Positions 41,428 to 49,587 of a stretch of 64,000 bases of DNA are shown here, piece by piece. Within the stretch, counting starts at the first letter, position 1. Every line of letters begins with the position of its first letter. Under the pieces are notes generated by a model. The model had not been told where the DNA came from and did not search any database. It saw only the letters and a program-made list of their open reading frames with translations. The position numbers and the translations under genes were made by a program. This stretch comes from Metabacillus mangrovi (GTDB lineage Bacteria > Bacillota > Bacilli > Bacillales > Bacillaceae): assembly GCF_009711125.1 (NCBI RefSeq), contig NZ_WMIB01000015.1:38278-102277 (forward strand), read 5' to 3'.

Positions 41428-43824
41428 ATGCTCTCTAACACTTACAATATACCACTAGTTGTTTTATCCATTCTCATCGCCATCATTGCTTCTTTCACTG
41501 CACTCGATCTCAGTATCAGAATGACAAAGGCGAAGAGGCAGGCACGATACATTTGGCTTGCTTCCGGTTCGGTTGCGATGGGGCTTGGGATTTGGGCGAT
41601 GCATTTTATCGCGATGCTCGCCTTCCATTTGTCGGTACCGGTCACGTACGATGTGGCGATGGTGGTGATTTCCATATTACCGGCGCTTGCAGCTTCCGCT
41701 ATTGCACTGTTTATCATCAGCCGGAAGGGAATCGGGCTGAAACAGAATTTGCATGGAGCCTTATTTATGGCCATTGGAATTGTATCAATGCATTACACAG
41801 GGATGGAAGCCATGATGATGGCTGCGGAGATCCAGTATGATCCGGTCCTCTGGACGCTGTCTGCCGTTGTGGCGTTTGCTGCCTCACTGGCTGCGCTGTA
41901 CCTGCTTCAATATGTTAGCAATCATCCGGACAGGCCCGGGATCGGCTGGATCAAAGCGGGAAGTGCGGTCGGGATGGGCTTTGCGGTATCAGGCATGCAT
42001 TATACAGGGATGGCAGCTGCCACCTTTCATTCTCATTCCGATCACATTCATCCTTCAACTTCTGCTTTTAACAGTACCTTTCTCGCGTATTCCATTGCAA
42101 TCGGCATGCTTATTTTGTTTGCGATTGTTTTTCTTAGCATGTTCATCGACCGCCGTTTTGAGCATCAGTTTATAAAATCAGAACGGAAATTCCGCTCTGT
42201 CATCGAGTCAGCGAATGATGCGATCGTTTTGTCTGATAAGGAAGGGAAAATCATTTCCTGGAACAGAGGGGCGGAGCGCATCTTCGGCTACAGGGAAGCA
42301 GAAGTGCTTGGAGAAGACCTGCTGCTGATGATAACAGACCGTTTTAAGGACAGTCACCAAAAAGCTGAAATCGGAAAAACCGCTGAACTCGAGGGTCTGC
42401 ATAAGGAAGGAAGAGTATTCCCAATCGAGCTGTCTCTTGCTTCCTGGAGTGAGGAAGGTGAGGTTTATTTCAGCAGCATCATCCGTGATATCACCGAACG
42501 GAAACAGAATGAGCAGAAGATCAACGAGATGGTCTACCGGGATTCTTTAACCGGACTTCCGAACCGGCTCCTGTTCAATGACCGCCTTTTGACCGCTCTT
42601 CACCAGGCTGAGAACAGCAAGCAGCCGGTCGGTGTAATGTTTATTGACCTGGACCGCTTCAAAAACATCAATGACACTCTCGGACATGATGCAGGGGACG
42701 AGCTGCTGATTGAAGTTGCAAAGCGGATAAAAGCAGCTGTTGGCAAAACGGATACAGTCAGCCGGCAGGGGGGAGACGAGTTCATCCTGCTGCTGCCGGA
42801 TGCAGCCTCGGGTGAATTGACAAAAAAAGCCCAGCGGCTCCTGGAAGTGTTCAGTGAATCGGTTCTAATCAAGAACCTGGAGCTCGTCATCACCCCCTCT
42901 ATCGGGATCGCTGTTTATCCTGCAGACGGACGGGATCTGGAGACACTGATCAAAAATGCGGACACCGCCATGTACAGGGTGAAGGAGCAGGGCAAAAACA
43001 GCTTTCAGTTCTACGACCCGAGCATGAACGAATCCGTTTCGAAAAAAATGCAGATCGAAATCGGTCTGCGCAAAGCATTGGAACGAAATGAATTTAAGGT
43101 CGTCTACCAGCCCCAGGTTGAGGTTCACTCAGGCAGGCTGATCGGAACCGAGGCACTGCTGCGCTGGACCAATCCGGGGTGCGGGACTGTATCCCCAGCG
43201 GAATTCATTCCGATTGCAGAAGAGACCGGCTTGATTTTGCCGATCGGAGAATGGGTGCTCCATCAGGCCTGTCTTCAGAACAAAGCCTGGCAAAATGCAG
43301 GCCATCCGCCGATGAGGGTAGCTGTTAACATTTCGTCCCGCCAGTTCCGGCAGAGCAACCTGGTGGAAAAAGTCCGGGAAACACTCCTCCGAACAGAGCT
43401 CGAGCCACACTATCTGGAACTCGAACTGACTGAAAGCATCATTCAGGATTCACAGCATGCGATCGAGAAGATGCACCAGCTAAGGGAGATGGGAATCCAT
43501 CTATCCATCGATGATTTTGGGACCGGCTATTCCTCCTTAAGCTATTTAAAAACCTTCCCGATCAATACGCTGAAAATCGATCAGGCCTTCACCCGCAACA
43601 TCTACACAGATCCCAAAGATGCCTCACTCGTCGATACCATCATCAACATGGCCCATAACCTCGGCCTAAAGGTGATCGCAGAAGGCGTTGAAACCCTGGA
43701 ACAGCTGGAATTCCTTCAAAAAAAGGAATGCCACGAAGCCCAAGGATACTATTTCAGCCGGCCGGTTTCTCCGGAGGACTTGGAAATATACCTTGAACAG
43801 CAGGCAGTGGAAGCAGTGATGTAA
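41428..43824 (+). CDS. MHYT-PAS-GGDEF-EAL cyclic-di-GMP signalling protein
   Basis: A 798 aa membrane protein. Residues 1-240 form the seven-helix MHYT sensor with repeated histidine motifs (AMHFIAM, SMHYTGMEAM, GMHYTGMAAA) thought to bind copper, O2 or NO. A PAS domain (about 255-360; IISWNRGAERIFGY), a GGDEF domain (SRQGGDEFILL intact) and an EAL domain (TEALLRW, LTESII, DDFGTGYSSLSYL, IAEGVET intact) follow. Both synthesis and hydrolysis of c-di-GMP are therefore possible. B. subtilis has a related protein (DgcW/YkoW). Monocistronic. May influence the exopolysaccharide operon at 56.5 kb. Confidence 0.93.
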   Translation: MLSNTYNIPLVVLSILIAIIASFTALDLSIRMTKAKRQARYIWLASGSVAMGLGIWAMHFIAMLAFHLSVPVTYDVAMVVISILPALAASAIALFIISRKGIGLKQNLHGALFMAIGIVSMHYTGMEAMMMAAEIQYDPVLWTLSAVVAFAASLAALYLLQYVSNHPDRPGIGWIKAGSAVGMGFAVSGMHYTGMAAATFHSHSDHIHPSTSAFNSTFLAYSIAIGMLILFAIVFLSMFIDRRFEHQFIKSERKFRSVIESANDAIVLSDKEGKIISWNRGAERIFGYREAEVLGEDLLLMITDRFKDSHQKAEIGKTAELEGLHKEGRVFPIELSLASWSEEGEVYFSSIIRDITERKQNEQKINEMVYRDSLTGLPNRLLFNDRLLTALHQAENSKQPVGVMFIDLDRFKNINDTLGHDAGDELLIEVAKRIKAAVGKTDTVSRQGGDEFILLLPDAASGELTKKAQRLLEVFSESVLIKNLELVITPSIGIAVYPADGRDLETLIKNADTAMYRVKEQGKNSFQFYDPSMNESVSKKMQIEIGLRKALERNEFKVVYQPQVEVHSGRLIGTEALLRWTNPGCGTVSPAEFIPIAEETGLILPIGEWVLHQACLQNKAWQNAGHPPMRVAVNISSRQFRQSNLVEKVRETLLRTELEPHYLELELTESIIQDSQHAIEKMHQLREMGIHLSIDDFGTGYSSLSYLKTFPINTLKIDQAFTRNIYTDPKDASLVDTIINMAHNLGLKVIAEGVETLEQLEFLQKKECHEAQGYYFSRPVSPEDLEIYLEQQAVEAVM

Positions 43825-43828
43825 TTTG

Positions 43829-44207
43829 GCCTGTGCGGTGCACTGATTCTAAGGGCTTTAAAGGAAGTGGGGAACAAGCAGGCCTGTGCGGTGCACTGAT
43901 CATCCTACGTATTTAATGGAAGTGGGGAACAAGCTGGCCTTTGCGGTGCACTGACCCCACATGCTTTAAAGGAAGCGGGGAACAAGCAGCAACACTTACG
44001 CTCCTTCTCCTGTCAGTCTTTTTGGAAACAGGGGAGGAGGTTTACTGCTTTAGCGAAAGTGGGGTCAGAGCCGAGCTCTGACCCTCACTGCGTTAAAGGA
44101 AGAGGGGAACAAGCAGCAGCTCTCGCACCCCTTCTCCTGCCAGTCTTTCTGGAGGCGGGGGACGGAGGTTTAGTGCTTTAGCGAAAGTGGGGTCAGAGCA
44201 CCTGGAA
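43829..44207. repeat. Dispersed repeat, type B, several degenerate copies
   Basis: Three partial units (GCGGTGCACTGA...TTTAAAGGAAGTGGGGAACAAGC) and two full ones, ending GTGCTTTAGCGAAAGTGGGGTCAGAGC at about 44200. Same family as 51495-51755 and 59689-59817. No gene in this stretch. Confidence 0.85.
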
Positions 44208-44210
44208 AAA

Positions 44211-44678
44211 TCAAACCGCCTCCCGCTCCACCCGGCTGACCGATCCCTTCTCCACCACATACGTATCCGCCAGTAGATCATGCAGCGCCTGCTTATGTTT
44301 TGTGAGTCCGGCCATTATGTAACCGAAAAAGAAAATGAGTCCTGAAAGAATGCTGGATAGATAACGTACAGTTGCTTTCCAGAACGAGATACGATCGAGC
44401 CCCTTCTCACTGACTACGATGATACTGACTGCCATTTTTCCGGGTGTAGCCTGTAAACGGGAAGAATGGAAAAATGAAGTGTACAGCCACGGGATCGAGA
44501 GGTAGACCGCTACCCCTAAAACTCCTACTATCGACTCGAAGGATTCCTTCTGTATTCCCGCCGAATCCAGAGCCATCCCTGCTGCACCGATCAGCAGCAA
44601 AAATAGGAACGTAAGAACCCCCACTATTATCCCATCAATCATGTATGCTCCAGCTCTTTTCCAAAAACCTGCCTGCAT
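44211..44678 (-). CDS. RDD-family membrane protein
   Basis: A 155 aa protein with the RDD signature: a charged start (GFWKRAGAYMIDGIIVG, Arg8/Asp15), three to four transmembrane helices, and the central SRLQATPGKMAVSIIVVSEKG motif with TPGK. Ends with a charged tail. RDD proteins are often involved in ion or substrate transport, but this one has no informative neighbour. GGAGGGG upstream of ATG 44678. Confidence 0.85.
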   Translation of the reverse strand: MQAGFWKRAGAYMIDGIIVGVLTFLFLLLIGAAGMALDSAGIQKESFESIVGVLGVAVYLSIPWLYTSFFHSSRLQATPGKMAVSIIVVSEKGLDRISFWKATVRYLSSILSGLIFFFGYIMAGLTKHKQALHDLLADTYVVEKGSVSRVEREAV

Positions 44679-44754
44679 CCTTTACCCCTCCCAAAAATTA
44701 GAAACACCTATATATTCCCATGAGAGAAGGGGGTGAAACCACTTAAACAAATGT

Positions 44755-45540
44755 TTATTTAACCAGGCCGAGAGACTGCAGTCCCTTATAAATTCCAGAA
44801 GAACTCACGTCCGCAGTCCGGTGCTTCGCATACGGAAACAAATCCGGATGTGCATTTCCCATCGCAAACCCTTCACCCGCTGAAGCAAGCATTTCCTTGT
44901 CATTCATCCCGTCTCCAAAGGCAATCGCGGTTTCCGCAGGCAATCCGAGGTGCTTAAGAAATTGACGCAGTCCCGCCCCCTTGTTTACATCCTCGCGGAT
45001 CACATCAAAGCAATGCCTGAGACCATCCACATTCACCTGTGGAAGGTGGATCCCCTCTGCCTGATAATGGACAGATCCCTCTGGACTGTCCGTAATGACC
45101 GTCATCCCCAGAATAGAATCTAAATCTCCGGCTTCCATCTTTTTATTTTTGGTTAAATGGAGTTTTTTCTTAAACATTTTCGTCCGCTCCGATTCGGGAG
45201 ATGTATAGAGGTTGTATTCATGGGTGTACAGGATGATTTCGTGATTCTTCTCCTGCGCTGTAACGATAAAGTACTTCACCGACTCGCGGCTCATCGGAAA
45301 CTTAAAAACGTCCTGCTCCTCATGAATGCCGTACGCCCCGTTGTATCCGATAAAAGATTGAATGGAAAGCTTCTCAGCAATATGGGAAATCTCATGGATT
45401 GGCCTGCCGGTCGCAAGGACCGCTAGTATTCCCTGTTCCTGCACCGCGCTGACTGCAGATACTGTTGAATCCTCAATCGTATCCTCCGGTGTAACAATGG
45501 TTCCATCTATATCGAGAAAGAGTGATTGATAGTGAGTCAT
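44755..45540 (-). CDS. Cof-type HAD phosphatase
   Basis: ATG 45540 (MTHYQSLFLDIDGT) follows TAGGAGGATC; the upstream extension is non-coding. The 261 aa protein has HAD motif I DIDGT, motif II LATGRP, a C2B cap domain (about 80-180) and motif III/IV LPAETAIAFGDGMNDKEML with KGAGLRQF upstream. Cof/YkrA-like enzymes dephosphorylate sugar phosphates or cofactors; the substrate is unknown. Confidence 0.9.
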   Translation of the reverse strand: MTHYQSLFLDIDGTIVTPEDTIEDSTVSAVSAVQEQGILAVLATGRPIHEISHIAEKLSIQSFIGYNGAYGIHEEQDVFKFPMSRESVKYFIVTAQEKNHEIILYTHEYNLYTSPESERTKMFKKKLHLTKNKKMEAGDLDSILGMTVITDSPEGSVHYQAEGIHLPQVNVDGLRHCFDVIREDVNKGAGLRQFLKHLGLPAETAIAFGDGMNDKEMLASAGEGFAMGNAHPDLFPYAKHRTADVSSSGIYKGLQSLGLVK

Positions 45541-45650
45541 CGCAGATCCTCCTAAAAATGATAGTTCCATCATAACAAATGAGGGAGAGGGTTGGGCGGG
45601 GGAAGACCTGAGCCCGGCTGCTGCCTGGGCGGGGTTCCGCATACAGGGGT

Positions 45651-45905
45651 CAGTCCCGCACTTTGCTAAAGCACTAAAGCTCTGGCACCTGAACAGGAAA
45701 CCCCTTGCGCGACAAGGGGTTGCAACTGCTATCCTCTGTCCCCTGGTGCGTTAAAGCAGCAGGGGACTGGCACCGTGCCAGTCCCCACATTGGCTGCCGT
45801 ACTAAAGCTCCGGCACCGCCTCTCCAACCCCTTCTGCCTCAACGGATCCCGGCACTGAGTCTCTGTCCCCACATGCGTTAAAGCAACGCGGGACTGACCC
45901 CACCA
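45651..45905. repeat. Dispersed repeat, type A, two copies
   Basis: Two diverged copies of the unit seen at 37180-37435 (CACTAAAGCTCTGGCACC, CCCCTTGCGCGACAAGGGG, TCTGTCCCC, GCAGGGGACTGGCACCGTGCCAGTCCCC), ending GGGACTGACCCCACC. Confidence 0.8.
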
Positions 45906-45909
45906 ACAG

Positions 45910-46059
45910 CAACCGCCTCTCAGTAAAGCTGCACAGACCCCGCCAATCAACCGCCTCTCAGTAAAGCTGCACAGACTCCGCCAATCAACCGCCTCTCAGT
46001 AAAGCTGCACAGACTCCGCCATCAACCGTCACTCAGTAAAGCTGCACAGACCCCGCCAC
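45910..46059. repeat. Four tandem 37/38-bp repeats
   Basis: Four direct copies (unit begins CAACCGCCTCTCAGTAAAG) run head to tail with no spacers and few base changes, so this is a tandem repeat and not a CRISPR array. Confidence 0.85.
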
Positions 46060-46096
46060 TCCAAACAAAAAAAGCACCACTAAAGGCGCTTTCATC

Positions 46097-46528
46097 TCAC
46101 TGATCCTTCAGCATCTCATAAACCGCATCATAAGAAAGCGATCCTGCAATGATCAATCCAACTGAAATAGAAATTAAGAACAGCAGGATGGCAACAGCGG
46201 TGTTTCCTTCTTCGACTTTTTTGGCAAGTGAGACCTTAGGGAAAATCAAATGCTCCACAATCCAGTAGGAAAGGATCTGGGCGGCGAGACCGAACAGGCT
46301 CCACAGGCAGTAATCAATGAGGTTCAAGGAGTATTGAGCGGCGGCCCAGATAACGATGGCAAGGCCGAGAATTTTCCCGCCGAGCTTGATGGCAGCCGCG
46401 GTGTTGGCCTGTTCCAGGATCTGCTTGCGCTCGCTCATTTTCGTTGTGATGCTGAACAGGAATGCGCCTGCTATAAGAAACGCGAGGCCGATTCCGAGGT
46501 AAGTTAAAGTATGCAATAAGGCTTCCAT
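46097..46528 (-). CDS. DUF350 membrane protein
   Basis: A 143 aa protein with four transmembrane helices and the DUF350 layout: LTYLGIGLAFLIAGAFLF, NTAAAIKLGGKILGLAIVIWAAA, EEGNTAVAILLFLISISVGLIIAGSL (two similar NTAxA(I) halves). Third gene of an operon with the glutathionylspermidine-synthase-like protein and a lipoprotein, a combination known from E. coli ygiB/ygiC/yjfL-type loci. Function unproven. Confidence 0.85.
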   Translation of the reverse strand: MEALLHTLTYLGIGLAFLIAGAFLFSITTKMSERKQILEQANTAAAIKLGGKILGLAIVIWAAAQYSLNLIDYCLWSLFGLAAQILSYWIVEHLIFPKVSLAKKVEEGNTAVAILLFLISISVGLIIAGSLSYDAVYEMLKDQ

Positions 46529-46548
46529 TGTGTTGGCTCCTTTTCAAG

Positions 46549-47793
46549 TTATGGTTGTAATCCGGCCGGAAGGAAATAGGCTTCGTTGCCGGTGATGGCG
46601 CTGCCGGCGCGGATTCCGAAGGCTTCCGCGTGGCGGCCGATGACGAAAGCACCGATGAGCAGGTGGGCTTCCTCTTGGCCATAAGGCGTTTGGATGGCTG
46701 CAGAAGGCAGCTCCTGATAGGCCTGATAGATTTTAAGAGAGTCCCCATACGTTCTCAGACTGTTTTCTTTTAATGGGGTGCCGTCAGAATGGAAAATCGT
46801 GATCGTATCTCCTTCCCGGCCAAATGCAGGCTTTTCGACAAAGGGCAGGCTTCCATTTAAAAAAGGTTCGCGGTCCAGGTACGTCGGGAGAAAATGATCT
46901 TCGATCCAGCGGTGCTCTTCCGCTGTAAAGTAATCGTGCTTTTCCGTATGAAGGCCCCAAATGAGCGCCTGCACAGCCTTTGACTGCAGCAGGAAGGCGG
47001 ACATCGGCTGCAGCATTGCAAGTTTTCCGTCGGCGACAAGCTTCAAAAGCTCCACACCGACCGCCGTCCCATCCTCATCTTTGTCATCCACGAGATGCTC
47101 GATCGGATACGTCTGGCGGTACAGCACGTCAATCCGGGTGCCAGCAGGGGTGTAAAGCCCGTCATCTTCAATCAGCTTCAGCTCTTGAAGCGGAATGATC
47201 TCATGCGGATACCCGAACAATTCGCCTAGATAGAAGGCTGTATTCCAATCCTCTTCATGATCATGATGAGCGGTAAACACGACCTTCGGAGCCTTATGAT
47301 GCGGCCACAGCTTACGGACCGCCGTTCGAATGGCGTTCTGAAGGTTTTCCTCGCAGCCCTCATTTACGTCCTTCAGTCCAAAATGGCGTGCTGCGATCCC
47401 GTTTACGCGAAACAGTTCGTATATAAACGTCGGGGTGTCCGCATTTAATTCATAATGCTTATAGCCCTGCTCTGTTTTGACGAGATCCACCCGGCGGATC
47501 ACACCCTCTGTATCCAGCGGTTTCAGCCGGAGGAAGGGAAGGGTCTGTTCCGGGTATCCGAGTTCGAGCAGGGTTTCATCCGGAAGCGAACGGAGCAGGG
47601 GGGCAGCCTTGTCATAGATCGCTGTTATTCTCTCCGCTGCCTGACGGATGTTCTGTGCTTCCAAGTCTGATAGAATGTTGGCATCATAAAGAGCATATGG
47701 CTCCTGAAAAAGATCATGCCAGAAGCGCGGGATGGTCCGGTAAAAGGCCTGGCGCGCTTTCTCGTGCTCAGGCAATCGGCTCCGTGCCGCCAT
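46549..47793 (-). CDS. Glutathionylspermidine synthase-family ATP-grasp protein
   Basis: A 414 aa protein with the GSP-synthase-like ATP-grasp pattern: YELNADTPTFIYE, VVFTAHHDHEEDWNTAFYLGELFGY, DVLYRQTYPIEHL, SKAVQALIWGLH, PFVEKPAFGREGDTITI and a C-terminal GAFVIGRHAEAFGIRAG. This resembles E. coli YgiC/YjfC and joins amine and carboxyl groups using ATP; the substrate here is unknown. It overlaps the lipoprotein stop (TGATG) and is followed 20 bases later by the DUF350 gene. Confidence 0.88.
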   Translation of the reverse strand: MAARSRLPEHEKARQAFYRTIPRFWHDLFQEPYALYDANILSDLEAQNIRQAAERITAIYDKAAPLLRSLPDETLLELGYPEQTLPFLRLKPLDTEGVIRRVDLVKTEQGYKHYELNADTPTFIYELFRVNGIAARHFGLKDVNEGCEENLQNAIRTAVRKLWPHHKAPKVVFTAHHDHEEDWNTAFYLGELFGYPHEIIPLQELKLIEDDGLYTPAGTRIDVLYRQTYPIEHLVDDKDEDGTAVGVELLKLVADGKLAMLQPMSAFLLQSKAVQALIWGLHTEKHDYFTAEEHRWIEDHFLPTYLDREPFLNGSLPFVEKPAFGREGDTITIFHSDGTPLKENSLRTYGDSLKIYQAYQELPSAAIQTPYGQEEAHLLIGAFVIGRHAEAFGIRAGSAITGNEAYFLPAGLQP

Positions 47794-48113
47794 CAGCCGC
47801 CGAAGCCGCCCTTGGATCCGCTCCCGATGCCTGACTTCGCTTTGTTTATGTAGGATTTATAAGAAGAGTTCTTCTTCAGCGCATTAGCTGTCGCGTAATA
47901 AGCTCCGCCCCAGAAGAAATAACCGAAGCGGGGACTGGAGTCGTCATCACACTGCCAGGCTTCCGTATCGTTATCCCACTCCCAGTCGTCACATGAGTCA
48001 TCCTTCGGCTTGGGCGGCCTGTCATCGGATGAACAGCCTGACATGCCAAACGCCAGTACAGAAGCTGTTGCTGTCATCAGCACATTTTTCATCATTCGTT
48101 CTGTCTTGTTCAC
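47793..48113 (-). CDS. Lipoprotein with acidic/Trp and Gly-rich regions (YgiB-like position)
   Basis: GTG 48113 (MNKTERMMKNVLM) follows AAGGAGG with six-base spacing; the longer start runs through that site. The 106 aa product has a lipobox AFGMSGC, an acidic aromatic segment (DSCDDWEWDNDTEAWQCDDD), a YFFWGGAYYATA stretch and a glycine/serine-rich tail. It overlaps the ATP-grasp gene start. Position and composition match small lipoproteins linked to YgiC-type enzymes; it may be the substrate or partner. Confidence 0.75.
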   Translation of the reverse strand: MNKTERMMKNVLMTATASVLAFGMSGCSSDDRPPKPKDDSCDDWEWDNDTEAWQCDDDSSPRFGYFFWGGAYYATANALKKNSSYKSYINKAKSGIGSGSKGGFGG

Positions 48114-48213
48114 AGTAAACCTCCTTGTCAAAAACGTTCCATAAAAAGTTTATCACATTTTTTTCAAAAAAACGGAATTTTCCCATATACTATAGTTGAA
48201 AGGATGTGCGGAC

Positions 48214-48654
48214 ATGTATCCTGTATTGGAATACCGGCTGAATGACCCGCTGAACGGGTACCCGGCCATCTATCATTTTACGGATCTGGATCCGATCCAG
48301 ATTTTCTGCAGGCGAAGCTGCGACTACTTTGTCCTGGAAGGAAAGGTATACGAAGTCACGAGCACGGCCCTTGAACGGGACCGGTTTGTCATTTACCTGA
48401 AGAAGGATGAGGGGGAACAGCCCTTTAAAAGTGCGCCTCTTGACCGGCCGCTAGGAATCGAGATCCGTCTTTATGAAGAATACTCGGAAAGCAAGGAATT
48501 TATGTATGTCTCCTGCTTCGACCATATTGAGGTCTTCTCCCGGCTGGACAGCACCTATCTCACTTTAAGAGGGAAGGAATACGAACGGGTGAGCGCCGAA
48601 ATGGATCAGGACAGGCTTACCTATGTCCTGTACGTGAAAGAGACGGCAGAATGA
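48214..48654 (+). CDS. Hypothetical protein with internal duplication
   Basis: ATG 48214 (MYPVLEYRLNDPLNG); AAAGGA lies ten bases upstream. The 146 aa protein is two related beta-rich halves: FTDLDPIQIFCRRSCDYFVLEGKVYEV...ALERDRFVIYLK near 30-75, and VSCFDHIEVFSRLDSTYLTLRGKEYERV...EMDQDRLTYVLYVK near 98-143. It overlaps the DUF2809 gene by four bases. No family recognised. Confidence 0.65.
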   Translation: MYPVLEYRLNDPLNGYPAIYHFTDLDPIQIFCRRSCDYFVLEGKVYEVTSTALERDRFVIYLKKDEGEQPFKSAPLDRPLGIEIRLYEEYSESKEFMYVSCFDHIEVFSRLDSTYLTLRGKEYERVSAEMDQDRLTYVLYVKETAE

Positions 48655-49043
48655 AGCGCTCCCGGCCGTTTTATGGACTGCTTCTGATCCTCGTGATCGG
48701 CCTCGGACTTCTCTCGCGGAGGCTTTCATTCTGGCTTCCCGACGGTGTAAATACATATTTAGGTGATGCATTATGGGCTGCCATGATCTTTACCGGATTT
48801 GCCTTCCTCTTCAACCGGAGGAATACAGCCGTAATCGCTGCTGCAGCCGGTCTGTACTGTATTCTGACCGAATGCAGCCAGCTTTATCAGGCGGCGTGGA
48901 TCAATGAGGTACGGGAAACAACGGCCGGCGGATTGGTGTTGGGGTATGGGTTTCTCTGGAGCGATCTGATCGCGTATGCGATGGGAATAACCGCCTGTAC
49001 AATGACGGAATTAGCGGCTAAAAAGCGTTCTGCTTTTCAGTAA
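48651..49043 (+). CDS. DUF2809 membrane protein
   Basis: A 130 aa protein with four hydrophobic helices and the DUF2809 features GLGLLSRRLSFWLPDGVNTYLGDALWAAMIFTGF, ECSQLYQ and DLIAYAMGI. Coupled by four-base overlap to the previous gene. Function unknown. Confidence 0.8.
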   Translation: MKRSRPFYGLLLILVIGLGLLSRRLSFWLPDGVNTYLGDALWAAMIFTGFAFLFNRRNTAVIAAAAGLYCILTECSQLYQAAWINEVRETTAGGLVLGYGFLWSDLIAYAMGITACTMTELAAKKRSAFQ

Positions 49044-49067
49044 ATTCACTTATGCAGGAGGGCTGTT

Positions 49068-49553
49068 TTGAAAAAAAGGATACTAAAGATCATGATGATC
49101 ACTTTTTTCGGGATACTCATCCTGGGTGTACTTGGTTTGTTTTATATTTTCGCCGGCCAGGAATACGTCTATGCGAAAAACTATGCCGACCGGCTCTTGG
49201 ACTATAAGGTACCTGAAAAAACAAAAGTCATCGAGCAGAATTTTGAATACGGGGTATTTTACGGAGGGGGACCATGGGGCAGCGGCGGGTATCCAACTGT
49301 AGCTGCATATCAGAAACTATTAACTGCCTTGAGCGAAAAAGAGATTTACACTCACTACAGCACGAATTCCTTTGAAATCTATTTTGAAGGGACAGAGGAA
49401 CGGAAAAAGAACCGCGATAATCAAATCTGGTATGAAGGCTCGGTGAAGCGGGAAGAGGCACTGAGTTCGAAGGGGAATGAAGAAGAGCCCATTGAGGTAA
49501 TCATCCAGTACAGAACCGAATTCAGCTATCCTTTTTTTATCGACTACAATTAA
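49068..49553 (+). CDS. Hypothetical protein with N-terminal membrane anchor
   Basis: TTG 49068 with AGGAGGGC upstream. The 161 aa product has one N-terminal transmembrane helix (8-30) and a soluble extracellular domain with a glycine-rich loop (GVFYGGGPWGSGGYPTVAAYQ). Not recognised; could be exported. A bidirectional terminator follows at 49555-49584. Confidence 0.65.
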   Translation: MKKRILKIMMITFFGILILGVLGLFYIFAGQEYVYAKNYADRLLDYKVPEKTKVIEQNFEYGVFYGGGPWGSGGYPTVAAYQKLLTALSEKEIYTHYSTNSFEIYFEGTEERKKNRDNQIWYEGSVKREEALSSKGNEEEPIEVIIQYRTEFSYPFFIDYN

Positions 49554-49554
49554 A

Positions 49555-49584
49555 AAAATCTTGGGGAGATCCCCCAAGATTTTT
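49555..49584. terminator. Bidirectional terminator
   Basis: AAAATCTTGGGG/CCCCAAGATTTT stem with flanking A and T runs, between convergent genes. Confidence 0.9.
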
Positions 49585-49587
49585 GGC

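Noticed and set aside
45910..46059. Tandem 38-bp repeats as a CRISPR array
   Set aside because: Copies are contiguous with no unique spacers and no cas genes are present.
47980..48113. YgiB (DUF1190) as firm family name
   Set aside because: Position and composition fit, but the sequence does not show enough conserved residues to name it.
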